NCBI GenBank assembly: GCA_019639255.1
Contig: JAHBSF010000007.1
Location: 1-64,000 of the forward strand
DNA: 64,000 bases
Direction of reading: 5' to 3'
From: Acidobacteriota bacterium
Lineage (GTDB): Bacteria > Acidobacteriota > Blastocatellia > RBC074
The translations under genes and the position numbers were made by a program. The notes beneath the pieces are model-generated. The model made no database searches. It worked only from the letters and a program-made list of their open reading frames with translations, and had not been told where the DNA came from. Numbering within the stretch: the stretch's first letter is position 1; each line of letters begins with the position of its first letter. Below are positions 26,594 to 35,076 of the stretch, in pieces.

Positions 26594-27328
26594 ATGACAG
26601 GACAAAAGTTGCTCAGGAAATTGTTGATGTCGCCGGTAATACTGCTGGCCGTTGTTGTTGCATCCTGCGGGGGAGGCGACCAAAGTGTTATGACCGATAA
26701 GGGCGCAGCCGCCTCAACTGCGCAGTCTACAACTGCGTCGCCAGCCGCCGCATCTGAACCGTCGGCAGACGCTACTGCCGCACCGGGAGGGACGCCCACT
26801 CCTGAAGTCGCGCCGGGCGCAGCCAAACCCCAGGGAGATATGTCCAAACTTGCTACGACCCTGCCCGAGGGTGCAACTCCGACCGGAAGCTCAATGGGTG
26901 GGCTTCCGGGCTCTGTCACGATGCCGTACAAGCCGACGCCCACACCCGGCGATCCGTTTCCGCCGCGACCCACTCCTACGGTGGTAATGGAAGGCGGCCG
27001 GGTGGTGCAGGAATGGCAGGCGCCGGAAGAGGCGCGTGCGCTTACAAATCCCGTAGCAGGCGAGCCGAATGCAGTAAAAATAGGCGAATCATTCTACATG
27101 CAGCGCTGTGTGGATTGCCACGGAAGATCGGGTAAAGGCAACGGCGGGATGTCGCGCACGGTAAGAAAGCCGCCGACAAATCTCGCCAGCCGAATGGTGC
27201 AGGCGAACTCTGATGGAGAACTTTTCTGGAAGATAACCAACGGACGTTCACCCATGCCTGCCAATCACCAGAGATTTACAGACGAGCAGCGGTGGTACAT
27301 CGTCACTTTCCTTCGTACGCTCAAGTAA
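26594..27328 (+). CDS. Cytochrome c lipoprotein
   Basis: 244 residues. Lipoprotein signal peptide with lipobox VVASC near residue 22, so the Cys after it is lipidated. About 110 residues of Pro/Thr/Ala-rich linker follow. Residues about 155-240 are a class I cytochrome c domain: RCVDCH binds haem (CXXCH), and PMPAN carries the likely axial Met. The protein is probably anchored in the outer leaflet of the inner membrane or in the outer membrane, with the haem on a flexible arm. No oxidoreductase partner lies next to it. Confidence 0.9.
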   Translation: MTGQKLLRKLLMSPVILLAVVVASCGGGDQSVMTDKGAAASTAQSTTASPAAASEPSADATAAPGGTPTPEVAPGAAKPQGDMSKLATTLPEGATPTGSSMGGLPGSVTMPYKPTPTPGDPFPPRPTPTVVMEGGRVVQEWQAPEEARALTNPVAGEPNAVKIGESFYMQRCVDCHGRSGKGNGGMSRTVRKPPTNLASRMVQANSDGELFWKITNGRSPMPANHQRFTDEQRWYIVTFLRTLK

Positions 27329-27467
27329 ACGCGATCAGGCAGGATTCCGCAATCCGGCCAACCTGGTAATTGTATGAATCCGTCGTCGTACTGCCGGCGT
27401 ATTCCTTGCTGAAAGGACTCCGACCGCCGGTAATATTCGATGCGACGGCGTCGGACTTTTGATTGGG

Positions 27468-28274
27468 ATGAGACTGGAGGAGGCCAAAGAACTGGCGCCA
27501 TTGTATGCACTCGGTGCGCTCGATCCATTGAAGCGTGCGGAGTTTGAGCGCGCAATAGATATGTTCGGGACGGATTTGAGCGATGAACTATCTGAATGTC
27601 GGCGCATAGTTTCGATTCTTCCTCTTGCGGTAAATGCAGAAATCCCTCCGACTTCCGCCCGCGATCGGCTGTTTTCCGCTGTAGCTCACGTCTCGCAGGC
27701 CAAAGATGTAAATGTCAGATCGGTTTCAACGTTCAAAGCCTTATGGCCTCCTGCCGGGAGGACCGAATGGCTTCGATGGGGGCTGCTGGCCGCCACCGTG
27801 GTGCTTGCCGTAATTGCAGGCCGTCTATGGAATGAAAACGTGGGTCTGGAAAGCAACAATGCCGCGATGTCTCGGCGTGCGGCCTCGCTTGAAGCGAGCC
27901 TGGAACGGAAGCAGGCGGAGTTTGACGATTTGCTTTCGCAAACGACGCGCATGGTCTTGCTGGCCGGACAGTCCGTTTCACCCGGCGCTCGGGCGCAACT
28001 GCTTTGGGATACGGATCGAAACGTATGGGTGATTTATGTATTCGATCTGCCGCTTGCCGCCGAGGAGAAGGATTACCAACTGTGGTACATTACACGCGAC
28101 CAGCGCAAGATCGGCGCTTCCGTTTTCAGGCCCGATGAGCGCGGTCGAAGTGAATTGAAAATTGATCTGCCCGCAGAGATCGCGGCGAACATTGCGGCTG
28201 CCGCCGTTACGCTTGAGCCGCGCGGGGGATCCGAGCAACCTACGGGCGCAATGTATCTCCTGGCGTCGCTGTAA
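27468..28274 (+). CDS. Anti-sigma factor, RskA-like
   Basis: 268 residues from the ATG at 27468 (a TTG nine bases earlier is possible). Residues 1-75 (AKELAPLYALGALDPLKRAEFERAI) resemble the anti-sigma domain of RskA/RsrA-type factors; ALGAL is the hallmark. One membrane helix (LRWGLLAATVVLAVIAGRLW) follows, then a coiled-coil segment and a C-terminal RskA periplasmic domain (RAQLLWDTDRNVWVIYVFDLPL, YQLWYI, SVFRPDERG). It should hold an ECF sigma factor at the membrane. No ECF sigma gene is next to it in this window, so its partner lies elsewhere. Confidence 0.85.
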   Translation: MRLEEAKELAPLYALGALDPLKRAEFERAIDMFGTDLSDELSECRRIVSILPLAVNAEIPPTSARDRLFSAVAHVSQAKDVNVRSVSTFKALWPPAGRTEWLRWGLLAATVVLAVIAGRLWNENVGLESNNAAMSRRAASLEASLERKQAEFDDLLSQTTRMVLLAGQSVSPGARAQLLWDTDRNVWVIYVFDLPLAAEEKDYQLWYITRDQRKIGASVFRPDERGRSELKIDLPAEIAANIAAAAVTLEPRGGSEQPTGAMYLLASL

Positions 28275-28373
28275 TCTGGAACATATTTGTAATCGCGGGC
28301 ATTTCGCCCGGCGGTTTTGACCAAATGGATGCCGGCGGGACCAAAGCATTCCCGGTTCATCCTGGAAGGCATA

Positions 28374-29423
28374 ATGATAAAAACCATCGAGTGGACGGAA
28401 GAAGGCGTGATGATGATCGACCAACGCCATCTTCCCACCGAAGAACAATACCCCGTATTCCGCACATATGAAGAGGTGGCCTGGGCCATCAAGGCTATGG
28501 TGATCCGCGGCGCTCCGGCGATCGGCGTGGCAGCCGCGATGGGCGTCGCTCTCGGGTCTCGCAACGCTGACGCTTCCGATGCTGACACCTTCGACAGCAC
28601 GATGGAACAGGTTTTCGATACGTTGGCCGCCACGCGTCCAACTGCCGTTAATCTTTTCTGGGCAATCGAACGGATGCGCAGCCTTTATGCAAATCTTCGA
28701 CGCGCCGGGGCTTCAATTGACGACATACGCAACGAACTTGCGGCCGAGGCGCGCCGAATGCACGCCGAAGACGTCGCGGCAAATCAGCGCATGGGACGTT
28801 TCGGGGCCGAGCTGATTCCCGACGGTTCGACGGTATTGACGCATTGCAATGCCGGCGCTCTTGCAACCGCGGGTTACGGTACGGCGCTTGGAGTGATCCG
28901 CGCCGCGGTTGAGTCGGGGAAACGCGTTGCCGTATTCGCCGATGAAACGCGGCCGTTTTTGCAGGGCGCGCGCTTGACGGCCTGGGAGCTGCAAAAGGAC
29001 AACATTCCAGTTACCTTGATAACCGACAATATGGCCGGCCATTTTATGAAACGCGGTTCGATTGACTGCGTAGTGGTCGGAGCCGATCGCATTGCTTCGA
29101 ATGGAGATGTCGCAAACAAGATTGGAACATACGGGGTTGCCGTCCTGGCGAAGGAAAACAACATACCGTTTTATGTGGCAGCTCCGATATCGACTCTCGA
29201 TATGTCCATCGGCGGCGGCGACGAAATTCCGATCGAGGAGCGAGGCGAGGATGAAGTAACCCATGTGAAGGGGATGCAACTCGCTCCGTCGGGAATACAC
29301 ATAGCAAATCCGGCGTTTGACGTTACGCCGAACCGATATGTAACTGCGATTATTACGGAGCGCGGCGTTGCTCGCCCGGATTTTCGCGAGAGCCTGCGTA
29401 ATCTTGCCAATGGCGGCGTTTGA
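28374..29423 (+). CDS. mtnA: S-methyl-5-thioribose-1-phosphate isomerase
   Basis: 349 residues from the ATG at 28374 (GGAAGG four bases upstream); the longer ORF needs a [14 protein letters not shown] near residue 50 is the sugar-phosphate loop, [17 protein letters not shown] near 160 carries the catalytic Cys, and [17 protein letters not shown] near 240 carries the catalytic Asp. These distinguish MtnA from the related eIF2B-like proteins. It converts methylthioribose 1-phosphate to methylthioribulose 1-phosphate in the methionine salvage pathway. The other salvage genes are not in the window. Confidence 0.94.
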   Translation: MIKTIEWTEEGVMMIDQRHLPTEEQYPVFRTYEEVAWAIKAMVIRGAPAIGVAAAMGVALGSRNADASDADTFDSTMEQVFDTLAATRPTAVNLFWAIERMRSLYANLRRAGASIDDIRNELAAEARRMHAEDVAANQRMGRFGAELIPDGSTVLTHCNAGALATAGYGTALGVIRAAVESGKRVAVFADETRPFLQGARLTAWELQKDNIPVTLITDNMAGHFMKRGSIDCVVVGADRIASNGDVANKIGTYGVAVLAKENNIPFYVAAPISTLDMSIGGGDEIPIEERGEDEVTHVKGMQLAPSGIHIANPAFDVTPNRYVTAIITERGVARPDFRESLRNLANGGV

Positions 29424-29434
29424 GAATTTGCCGT

Positions 29435-29896
29435 ATGAAGATTCAGGATGTACTGGTTCCGATAGATTTTTCCATCAACTCGATGCGCGCCGTAGAATTT
29501 GCCGTGGCGCTTGTGGGCGAGACTGGCGAAGTGTGCCTGCTGCACGTCATCGACGCGGAGTTTGTGACGCGCCTGGCGGAGGAGGGCTTCAGCGATCCCG
29601 AAGCTGCGCTTGCGCGTTTGCGCGATAAGGCTGAAGCCAAAATGGCCGAAGCGGTTGCCGCATTGCCCGAACCCCGTCCGCAAATGGAGTCCATGATTGT
29701 GGTCGGGAAACCGTTCACAGAAATTCTGCGCGTAGCCGCGGATCTGGATTTTCCGATGATAGTTTTGGGAATGCAGGGCCGCCGCCTCGGAGACATAGAA
29801 GATCTTCTCTTTGGATCTACGGCCGAAAAAGTCCTGCGCGCCGCGCGCATACCGGTCGTCTGCGTGCCCCCGCGTTGGGCGCCGCCCGCAGACTGA
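29435..29896 (+). CDS. Universal stress protein, UspA family
   Basis: 153 residues from the ATG at 29435, 11 bases after the mtnA stop. DVLVPIDFSINSMRAVEFA opens the fold and GMQGRRLGDIEDLLFGSTAEKV carries the nucleotide-binding pattern (GxxG, nine residues, GS/T). It is a single-domain, ATP-binding-type Usp. Its stop TGA is the first three bases of the end of a family A element. It may be co-transcribed with mtnA, since the gap is short; the ribosome site is weak. Confidence 0.9.
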   Translation: MKIQDVLVPIDFSINSMRAVEFAVALVGETGEVCLLHVIDAEFVTRLAEEGFSDPEAALARLRDKAEAKMAEAVAALPEPRPQMESMIVVGKPFTEILRVAADLDFPMIVLGMQGRRLGDIEDLLFGSTAEKVLRAARIPVVCVPPRWAPPAD

Positions 29897-30036
29897 ACCG
29901 ATTCACTGTAGATCAATACAAAGCGTGAGACGGCAAGAGAGATAACTGAACAGACGAAAATAGACGAAACATACGGAAAGGCTGATTTTATTCCGTAGTT
30001 TCGTCTATTTTCGTTTGTTCAGTTATCTCTCTTTCA
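29894..30036. repeat. Family A element, copy 12 (core plus end 2)
   Basis: End 2 TGAACCGATTCACTG then ATACAAAGCGTGAG; the TGA is the Usp stop. The core pairs AGAGAGATAACTGAACA with TGTTCAGTTATCTCTCT: the usual CGG/CCG is CTG/CAG in both arms, and inner ACGAAAATAGACGAAAC is likewise mirrored. The acyl-ligase stop TAA lies in the right arm. It separates two convergent genes. Confidence 0.93.
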
Positions 30037-32575
30037 ATTCGCGCACCTGCCGTTCGATCTCACGAGCAATTGCGTCAGCGGGTTGATTCGAGTCAAACCT
30101 CAGCGGGCGGCCAAAAACGATCTGTATGCGACCGCGCGGCGCCGAAAATCGTCGTTTCTTTTTTAGATCGAACAAGCCGTGGATGCGAACCGGAACTACC
30201 GGCGCATCCGCCTGAGCCGCAAGCAGTCCGGCGCCGGGTAGAAACGGCCCCATTTCCCCGGTCAGCGTTCTTCTCCCTTCCGGGAAAATGAGCACACTAT
30301 CCCCGCGCTCAAGCGATTCTCCGGCATACGCAAAACTGCGCCGGTATCCGCTTTGCTGCGGAAGCGGAAATACGTGAAACAGACCGGTAACGAGCCAGTA
30401 TTTGACTCTCAGCTTAATCCGTTCGAACAGTGACTTGCCGATGTCCGGGTATCGCCACTCGCGAAGCATTTCGCCATGCATTGCAATCGCCAGATGGTCT
30501 CTGAATCGAGAGGGAAGCGAGGCAAGTATCAGTCCGGCGTCGATCGATGATACGTGATTTGATGCGAAAATAACCGGGCCATTAACATCGCGCAGATGTT
30601 CCGTTCCAGTTGCACGCGCCCCGGAAAGAATGCGCTCTGCCGGGACTACTACAAGCCGCAGAAACAATCGTCTGATAAGCGCAACAAGCGGGCTGCGCGC
30701 CCACGAAGGATCCGGAAATTTGTATGCATTTTGACTATCGGATCTGACAAGTTGAGCCAAATCGCCCACGGTAGTCGAATCCCGGATTGCGCCTTCATCG
30801 ATGGTGATCTGGTAGCGTTCCTCGATTGCGGACATCAATTCGACGCGGTCAAGAGAATCCAGCTTCAGGTCTGCGCCGAGTGTGTTTTCACTTCCAAGTT
30901 TGCCCGGGGCAGCGCCCAGAATCCGGGTAAGTTGTTGTCGAAGAAATTCCCGGTCATTACCGTCTCCGGTCCACAGCCCTGCCGGCGACTGTAGTGTATC
31001 GCCCTGCGTTCCTATGCGTTCGGCGATTACGCGCTTGAGTATTTTTTGTGTTGTAGGAGTACGCGGGAAATCTTCATCAGGCCAAATCGACCAGCGTCGG
31101 ATTCGTTGAGGTTCTGAAAGCATGTGGTTTGCGCGGTTTACAACCTCCTGAGCATTCACCGAGCGATCGCGGAGAATCAAAACAGCGAGTGGTTCGGGTC
31201 CGTGTTTTCCCGTTACGCCAATCACCGCAGCATGTTTTATTTCGGGTTGCCGCAGCAGCGCCTGCTCCAGGTCTTCGGGATATACCTTCAAGCCGGATGC
31301 AAGATTTATTACGTCCTTGCTGCGACCCTTGAAATAGATATTGCCCTGCGCGTCGACTTCGCCTATGTCGCCCGTGTGCAGCCAGCCGTCGGAGTCAATA
31401 GGGTGGAGGCTTTCACCCGCCCAGTAACCGGGTGTGACGTTGGATCCCCGGATCAGTATTTCGCCGGATTGGTCCACGCGGACTTCCTGTCCCGGCAACG
31501 CTTTGCCTATCGATCGGTTAACCGACCTGAACGGATGCGGAATGCTTATGAGCGACGCGGTTTCCGTCATACCGTAGCCCTGAAGGACTGCAAAGCCGAG
31601 ACCTCGCCAGAATTCCTCAGTAGAGGCATCGAGTTCGGCGCCGCCCGTGATAAATGCCCAGAACTTCAATCCAAAACGTTTATGCACATCCCGGAAAGTC
31701 CACCAGCGCCTCAACCCGGATTGCCCAGCAGCGCCTGCAAGCCTAGGTTCCAGACCTTTTTTATTTAAGGCTCCAACTTCGCGACGTATTGCATCGGCAA
31801 GCGAAGCGAGCATGCGTGGAACGGCAATCAAAACGGAGATTCGCTCGCGCCGGATTGCGGAGATCGTGTCGGAAGACGTATGCGCGCGGCGGTAAAACAC
31901 CGGTCCTCCCATAAGCATCGGAATGAACATTCCCATCAACTGCCCGAAGATGTGACTGAGCGGAACCAGACTTAGAAAACGGATCGGGTGCACTAACCGC
32001 TCGTATCGCAGATACTTCTTCATCTCGCCCTCGATGGGAGCGAGGTTTGCAAGAAAATTTTCGTGCGTAAGTTGCACTCCCTTTGGCTCTGAAGTCGTGC
32101 CCGAAGTGAAGATAATTTCGATCAGATCGCTGCGGTTGATTGTTTCAGTCGATGGAATAGTCGGATTGTGTTCCGATACGATTTCGGGCAAATCATCGAG
32201 ATTAATGACAGGAAGTGTTAACCTGGAGGCTCGAAGCGTCGAGGAATCCGCCAGCACCAGCTTTGCGGCGACCTGGTCTTGAACCTTCAGGACGAATTCG
32301 GCGGAGCTGTGCGTATCAAGCGGGACTGCAACTGCACCGCGCATCATGCAGCCGAAAAACGCCGCAACCCAGGCCGGGGAATTCTGGGCCAGAAAAATTA
32401 CCCGGTCCCCCCTTCCGATATTGCGCGCACTCAGTTCGCCGGCAAACTGAAAGCTAACGCGCGCCAGATCCTGATAGCTCCAGCGTTCAACACGAAGTCC
32501 TTTCCATCGCGCAAAAGCAAGCTCATTGCGCCGTCGCAGACAGTCTTCAAGCAGGCTTACCAAATGTGGACGCAT
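30023..32575 (-). CDS. Acyl-AMP ligase - acyl carrier protein - acyltransferase fusion
   Basis: 850 residues. Residues about 15-510 are an AMP-binding synthetase: IIFTSGTTSEPKG (P-loop), GYGMTETASL, GWLHTGDIG and KDVINLASGLKVYPEDLE. Residues about 540-610 are an acyl carrier protein with the phosphopantetheine Ser in LKLDSLDRVE. Residues about 650-845 are a PlsC-type acyltransferase with NHVSSIDAG (HX4D) and FPEGRRT. One polypeptide could activate a fatty acid, hold it on its own carrier and transfer it to a lysophospholipid or glycerol phosphate, like E. coli Aas but with a built-in carrier. AAGGA precedes the ATG by about nine bases. Convergent with uspA. Confidence 0.92.
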   Translation of the reverse strand: MRPHLVSLLEDCLRRRNELAFARWKGLRVERWSYQDLARVSFQFAGELSARNIGRGDRVIFLAQNSPAWVAAFFGCMMRGAVAVPLDTHSSAEFVLKVQDQVAAKLVLADSSTLRASRLTLPVINLDDLPEIVSEHNPTIPSTETINRSDLIEIIFTSGTTSEPKGVQLTHENFLANLAPIEGEMKKYLRYERLVHPIRFLSLVPLSHIFGQLMGMFIPMLMGGPVFYRRAHTSSDTISAIRRERISVLIAVPRMLASLADAIRREVGALNKKGLEPRLAGAAGQSGLRRWWTFRDVHKRFGLKFWAFITGGAELDASTEEFWRGLGFAVLQGYGMTETASLISIPHPFRSVNRSIGKALPGQEVRVDQSGEILIRGSNVTPGYWAGESLHPIDSDGWLHTGDIGEVDAQGNIYFKGRSKDVINLASGLKVYPEDLEQALLRQPEIKHAAVIGVTGKHGPEPLAVLILRDRSVNAQEVVNRANHMLSEPQRIRRWSIWPDEDFPRTPTTQKILKRVIAERIGTQGDTLQSPAGLWTGDGNDREFLRQQLTRILGAAPGKLGSENTLGADLKLDSLDRVELMSAIEERYQITIDEGAIRDSTTVGDLAQLVRSDSQNAYKFPDPSWARSPLVALIRRLFLRLVVVPAERILSGARATGTEHLRDVNGPVIFASNHVSSIDAGLILASLPSRFRDHLAIAMHGEMLREWRYPDIGKSLFERIKLRVKYWLVTGLFHVFPLPQQSGYRRSFAYAGESLERGDSVLIFPEGRRTLTGEMGPFLPGAGLLAAQADAPVVPVRIHGLFDLKKKRRFSAPRGRIQIVFGRPLRFDSNQPADAIAREIERQVRELKER

Positions 32576-32592
32576 ACGATCAAGTCCTTGAC

Positions 32593-32738
32593 AAATTCAA
32601 ACCACAGCAGAATGGTACACACAACGGAGTCCGCAACTGGGTACGCACGCGCCCTCGCGTGCTTTTACTCGCCGCCGAAAGCACGCGAGGGCGCGTGCGT
32701 ACCCAGTGATATGTCCCAATGTTTCGTGGTCTGATTTA
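32593..32738. repeat. Family B palindromic element, copy 1
   Basis: A hairpin of about 30-bp arms (GGGTACGCACGCGCCCTCGC and its complement) with a TACTCGCCGCCGA loop, flanked by ends AAATTCAAACCACAGCAG (left) and, read inward from the right, TAAATCAGACCACGAAAC. The second copy at 42118-42261 lies in the opposite orientation. Confidence 0.92.
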
Positions 32739-32792
32739 GAATGTGCGACTAAATGTTACCACCGTGCTGCGCTGAAACCCGCCTTTCGGGGT

Positions 32793-32830
32793 AAAAAAAA
32801 GCGCCGCAGAGTTCGGGAGTCTCTGCGGCG
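32793..32830 (-). terminator. Rho-independent terminator on the minus strand
   Basis: A 10-bp stem CGCCGCAGAG/CTCTGCGGCG with a 9-base loop is followed on the minus strand by a run of eight T. It can end transcription coming from the ABC ATPase gene, whose stop lies 280 bases upstream, or from an unrecognised transcript in between. Confidence 0.8.
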
Positions 32831-33112
32831 AAAAAGCAAGAGAAAAACTTGTGCGAATCGGTTTACGACCCGCGGGCGTGACAGGAGTGTTTCAAGAGTT
32901 CCGGATCGACGGGCTGATGTACGGGTTCGATATCTTGTTCCGCCGCTCCGAAGAGGCTGAATAATCGCCCCTCACCCGAGGCATGAGCAAAATATGTGCC
33001 GCAATATTTGATGCGTTTACAGGGAAATAGACGCAGGGAATCGGCTGCGCAAGCGTAGAAATTCGCTTGTAGTGGGAAACCGCACCCACCCGGGATAGGG
33101 AAGACCTGAAAA

Positions 33113-33931
33113 TCAGGGTTCTTCGTCGATATTCATGAAATCTCTGAGGAATGGGTCTTCAGAGGCGGACATCTGCTCAATCGTGCCGTCAAAAGCGATG
33201 CCTGCTTTCCTTAGCATCAGGAACCTGGTGTTTATCAGGCAAAGTCGGTCGGTTTTGTCGTGCATTTCCGGGATGCCTGAATGGTCGATGAGGAAGTATC
33301 GGGAAGAGAGAAATCGCAAGTCGTCGAGTTTATGGGTAACAAACAGGGAAGTCACGCCCTCCAGATCCCGCAACCTCACGGCAGCCTCGCACAGTTTGTG
33401 GGCGGTCTGAGGGTCGAGTCCGACAGTAGGCTCGTCGTAAAAAATAACATCCGGTGAATCGACGATGGCGCGCGCGATTGCAACCCTTCGTTGAGTGCCC
33501 CCGGATAATCCGCCTGGCAGGCTGTCGGCAACTTCTTCCAGATCGACGAATTGCAGCACTTCCCGGACGCGCAGCTCAATCCGTTCTTCGCTCCAGCCCA
33601 GTTCGCGCGGGCGGTAAGCAATGTTGTCATATACGGACAGGCTGTTAAATAGCGCGCCCTCCTGGAAAACAAAGCTCATGCGCCTGCGCACGACGGCAAG
33701 ATCATCGTCCGACATCGATGTTATATCCTCGCCGTCCAGAAAAATCTGACCCGAGTCCGGTTTGAGCAGTCCTATCGCGAGCCTGAGGATGGTCGATTTC
33801 CCCGACCCCGATTGTCCGAGTACTACCTTCATTTCGCCGGATTCGACGCGAAAACTGATCCCATCCAGTACGACGTGATCGCCGTAAGCGAGCGATACGT
33901 TGCGAAATTCGACTTTCGGAGGCTTTTTCAT
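33113..33931 (-). CDS. ABC transporter ATPase, MlaF-like, catalytic residues intact
   Basis: 272 residues from the ATG at 33931, preceded by GGAAAGAAGG (the longer frame needs a GTG). Walker [10 protein letters not shown] (39-47), Q-loop Gln90, signature LSGGTQRR (142-149), Walker B FYDEP with catalytic Glu167, and switch His200. The C-terminal extension [21 protein letters not shown] is of the MlaF type (retrograde phospholipid transport in the family). No permease or MCE protein is next to it, so its partners are elsewhere. A paralogue of equal length, without the catalytic Glu and His, lies 5.9 kb away across the hut genes. Confidence 0.9.
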   Translation of the reverse strand: MKKPPKVEFRNVSLAYGDHVVLDGISFRVESGEMKVVLGQSGSGKSTILRLAIGLLKPDSGQIFLDGEDITSMSDDDLAVVRRRMSFVFQEGALFNSLSVYDNIAYRPRELGWSEERIELRVREVLQFVDLEEVADSLPGGLSGGTQRRVAIARAIVDSPDVIFYDEPTVGLDPQTAHKLCEAAVRLRDLEGVTSLFVTHKLDDLRFLSSRYFLIDHSGIPEMHDKTDRLCLINTRFLMLRKAGIAFDGTIEQMSASEDPFLRDFMNIDEEP

Positions 33932-33999
33932 CCTTCTTTCCACTAAATCGATCCAAGCGAAATTTATTCCGTGAATTCCGCCTATACTGCGGTTTATCT

Positions 34000-34956
34000 T
34001 CAGATTGCCGATCGCCGCGACTCGCTGAGCGCGACCAGAAATTGGTGAATTGCCGCCGCTGCAAGGCGTGCGGTCCTGTCGTCGATGTCAAAGAGAGGAT
34101 TTACCTCGGTTATTTCAAATATGCGGGTGGCTCCGGCGCGTCCTGCGACTTTCGCAATCAGGCAAAGCTCGGAACCTGAAAGCCCTATGGCGGCCGGGGC
34201 GCTAACACCGGGCGCATCCGCAGCGCAAACCACATCCATATCGACGCCCCAGAATATCGCGTCTGCGTTAACTTCCTCAATCTTCCGCAGAAACATGCTC
34301 GCGACTCCGGAAGCACGCAATTCATCGAACGGAATCATTCGCACGCCGAGCGCATTCAGATAATCGAAATACACTTTGGAATTGACGGCCTGCTGGTAGC
34401 CTATTTCGCAGAATCTTGCTGCATTGATTGCTTCTTCATCCAGCAACTGGCGGTAGGGAGTTCCGCTGTTTCGCACTGCGTCGGCCCTGACATCAAAATG
34501 GGCGTCGATATTAAAAACAAGAGGATTCGGGTAAACGTGCGAAAGCGCCGAAACGTCGGGATACGAAATATCATTGCCGCCGCCGAGCGAGATCACGACT
34601 TTCCCGTCGCAAAGCAGTTGCTCGACTGTCTGGCGTTGAAGATCGTGAGTTTCTTCGAGAGTAGATCGGATTACCAGATCGCCGAGGTCGAAAACGGCGT
34701 CCAGATCGATGCCGAACGTAGTCAGCCGGTATAACGCGCGCCGGATCGCCGAGGGTGCGGCGGCGGCTCCAGTGCGACCATTGTTTCTTCTCACTCCGTC
34801 ATCCTGCGGGCAGCCGAGGATGACGCTGCGCGCCGAATCGTATCGATCGGGCGAGGTCCGGATTACATCGCCGAGGCGCGGGTCGTTGGGATCGTTTCGG
34901 GGAGTATGGAGTCCGGGATCGGGGCGTTTGGTCGAAGTAAAGATATCGATCATCAT
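34000..34956 (-). CDS. hutG: Formimidoylglutamase-like protein of the arginase family
   Basis: 318 residues from the ATG at 34956; the longer frame to 35058 would add a membrane-like stretch unlikely in this family. Metal motifs of arginase-fold enzymes are visible: GGGND near 150, NIDAHFD near 175, GVDMDVV near 260. In the first motif the usual His (GGDHS) is Asn, so one Mn ligand is changed. The gene is divergent from hutU-hutI-hutH, which supply the first three steps of histidine breakdown; its place makes it the fourth enzyme, splitting formiminoglutamate to glutamate and formamide. HutG is therefore mainly a context call. Confidence 0.8.
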   Translation of the reverse strand: MMIDIFTSTKRPDPGLHTPRNDPNDPRLGDVIRTSPDRYDSARSVILGCPQDDGVRRNNGRTGAAAAPSAIRRALYRLTTFGIDLDAVFDLGDLVIRSTLEETHDLQRQTVEQLLCDGKVVISLGGGNDISYPDVSALSHVYPNPLVFNIDAHFDVRADAVRNSGTPYRQLLDEEAINAARFCEIGYQQAVNSKVYFDYLNALGVRMIPFDELRASGVASMFLRKIEEVNADAIFWGVDMDVVCAADAPGVSAPAAIGLSGSELCLIAKVAGRAGATRIFEITEVNPLFDIDDRTARLAAAAIHQFLVALSESRRSAI

Positions 34957-35076
34957 CGGTGCTTCGGGTACAGTTCGATTTCGAAATAGTGTAATTTGTA
35001 GCGGTGATACGCAGCCCAGGAGCATACAAACGAGAATCGAGTATATCCATATGTGCAACAGCCTACAAAATCAAAT

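Larger units (their letters stand above)
32576..33112. other. Intergenic region upstream of the acyl-ligase fusion
   Basis: Holds family B copy 1 (32593-32738) and a strong minus-strand terminator (32793-32830). The rest (32840-33112) shows no gene with a credible start: one minus-strand frame stays open for about 85 codons but has no ATG, GTG or TTG. Small stems occur, such as CAAGCG/CGCTTG at 33048 and CCTGA/TCAGG just after the ATPase stop. It may be a long 3' UTR or hold a small RNA. Confidence 0.5.

Noticed and set aside
32706-32960. 84-codon plus-strand ORF after the family B element
   Set aside because: Starts in the element, is very Arg/Lys-rich and crosses the terminator hairpin; no ribosome site.
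32921-32960. Possible tRNA T-arm (GGGTTCGAT)
   Set aside because: The flanking bases do not form the 5-bp stem and no acceptor or anticodon arm can be drawn.
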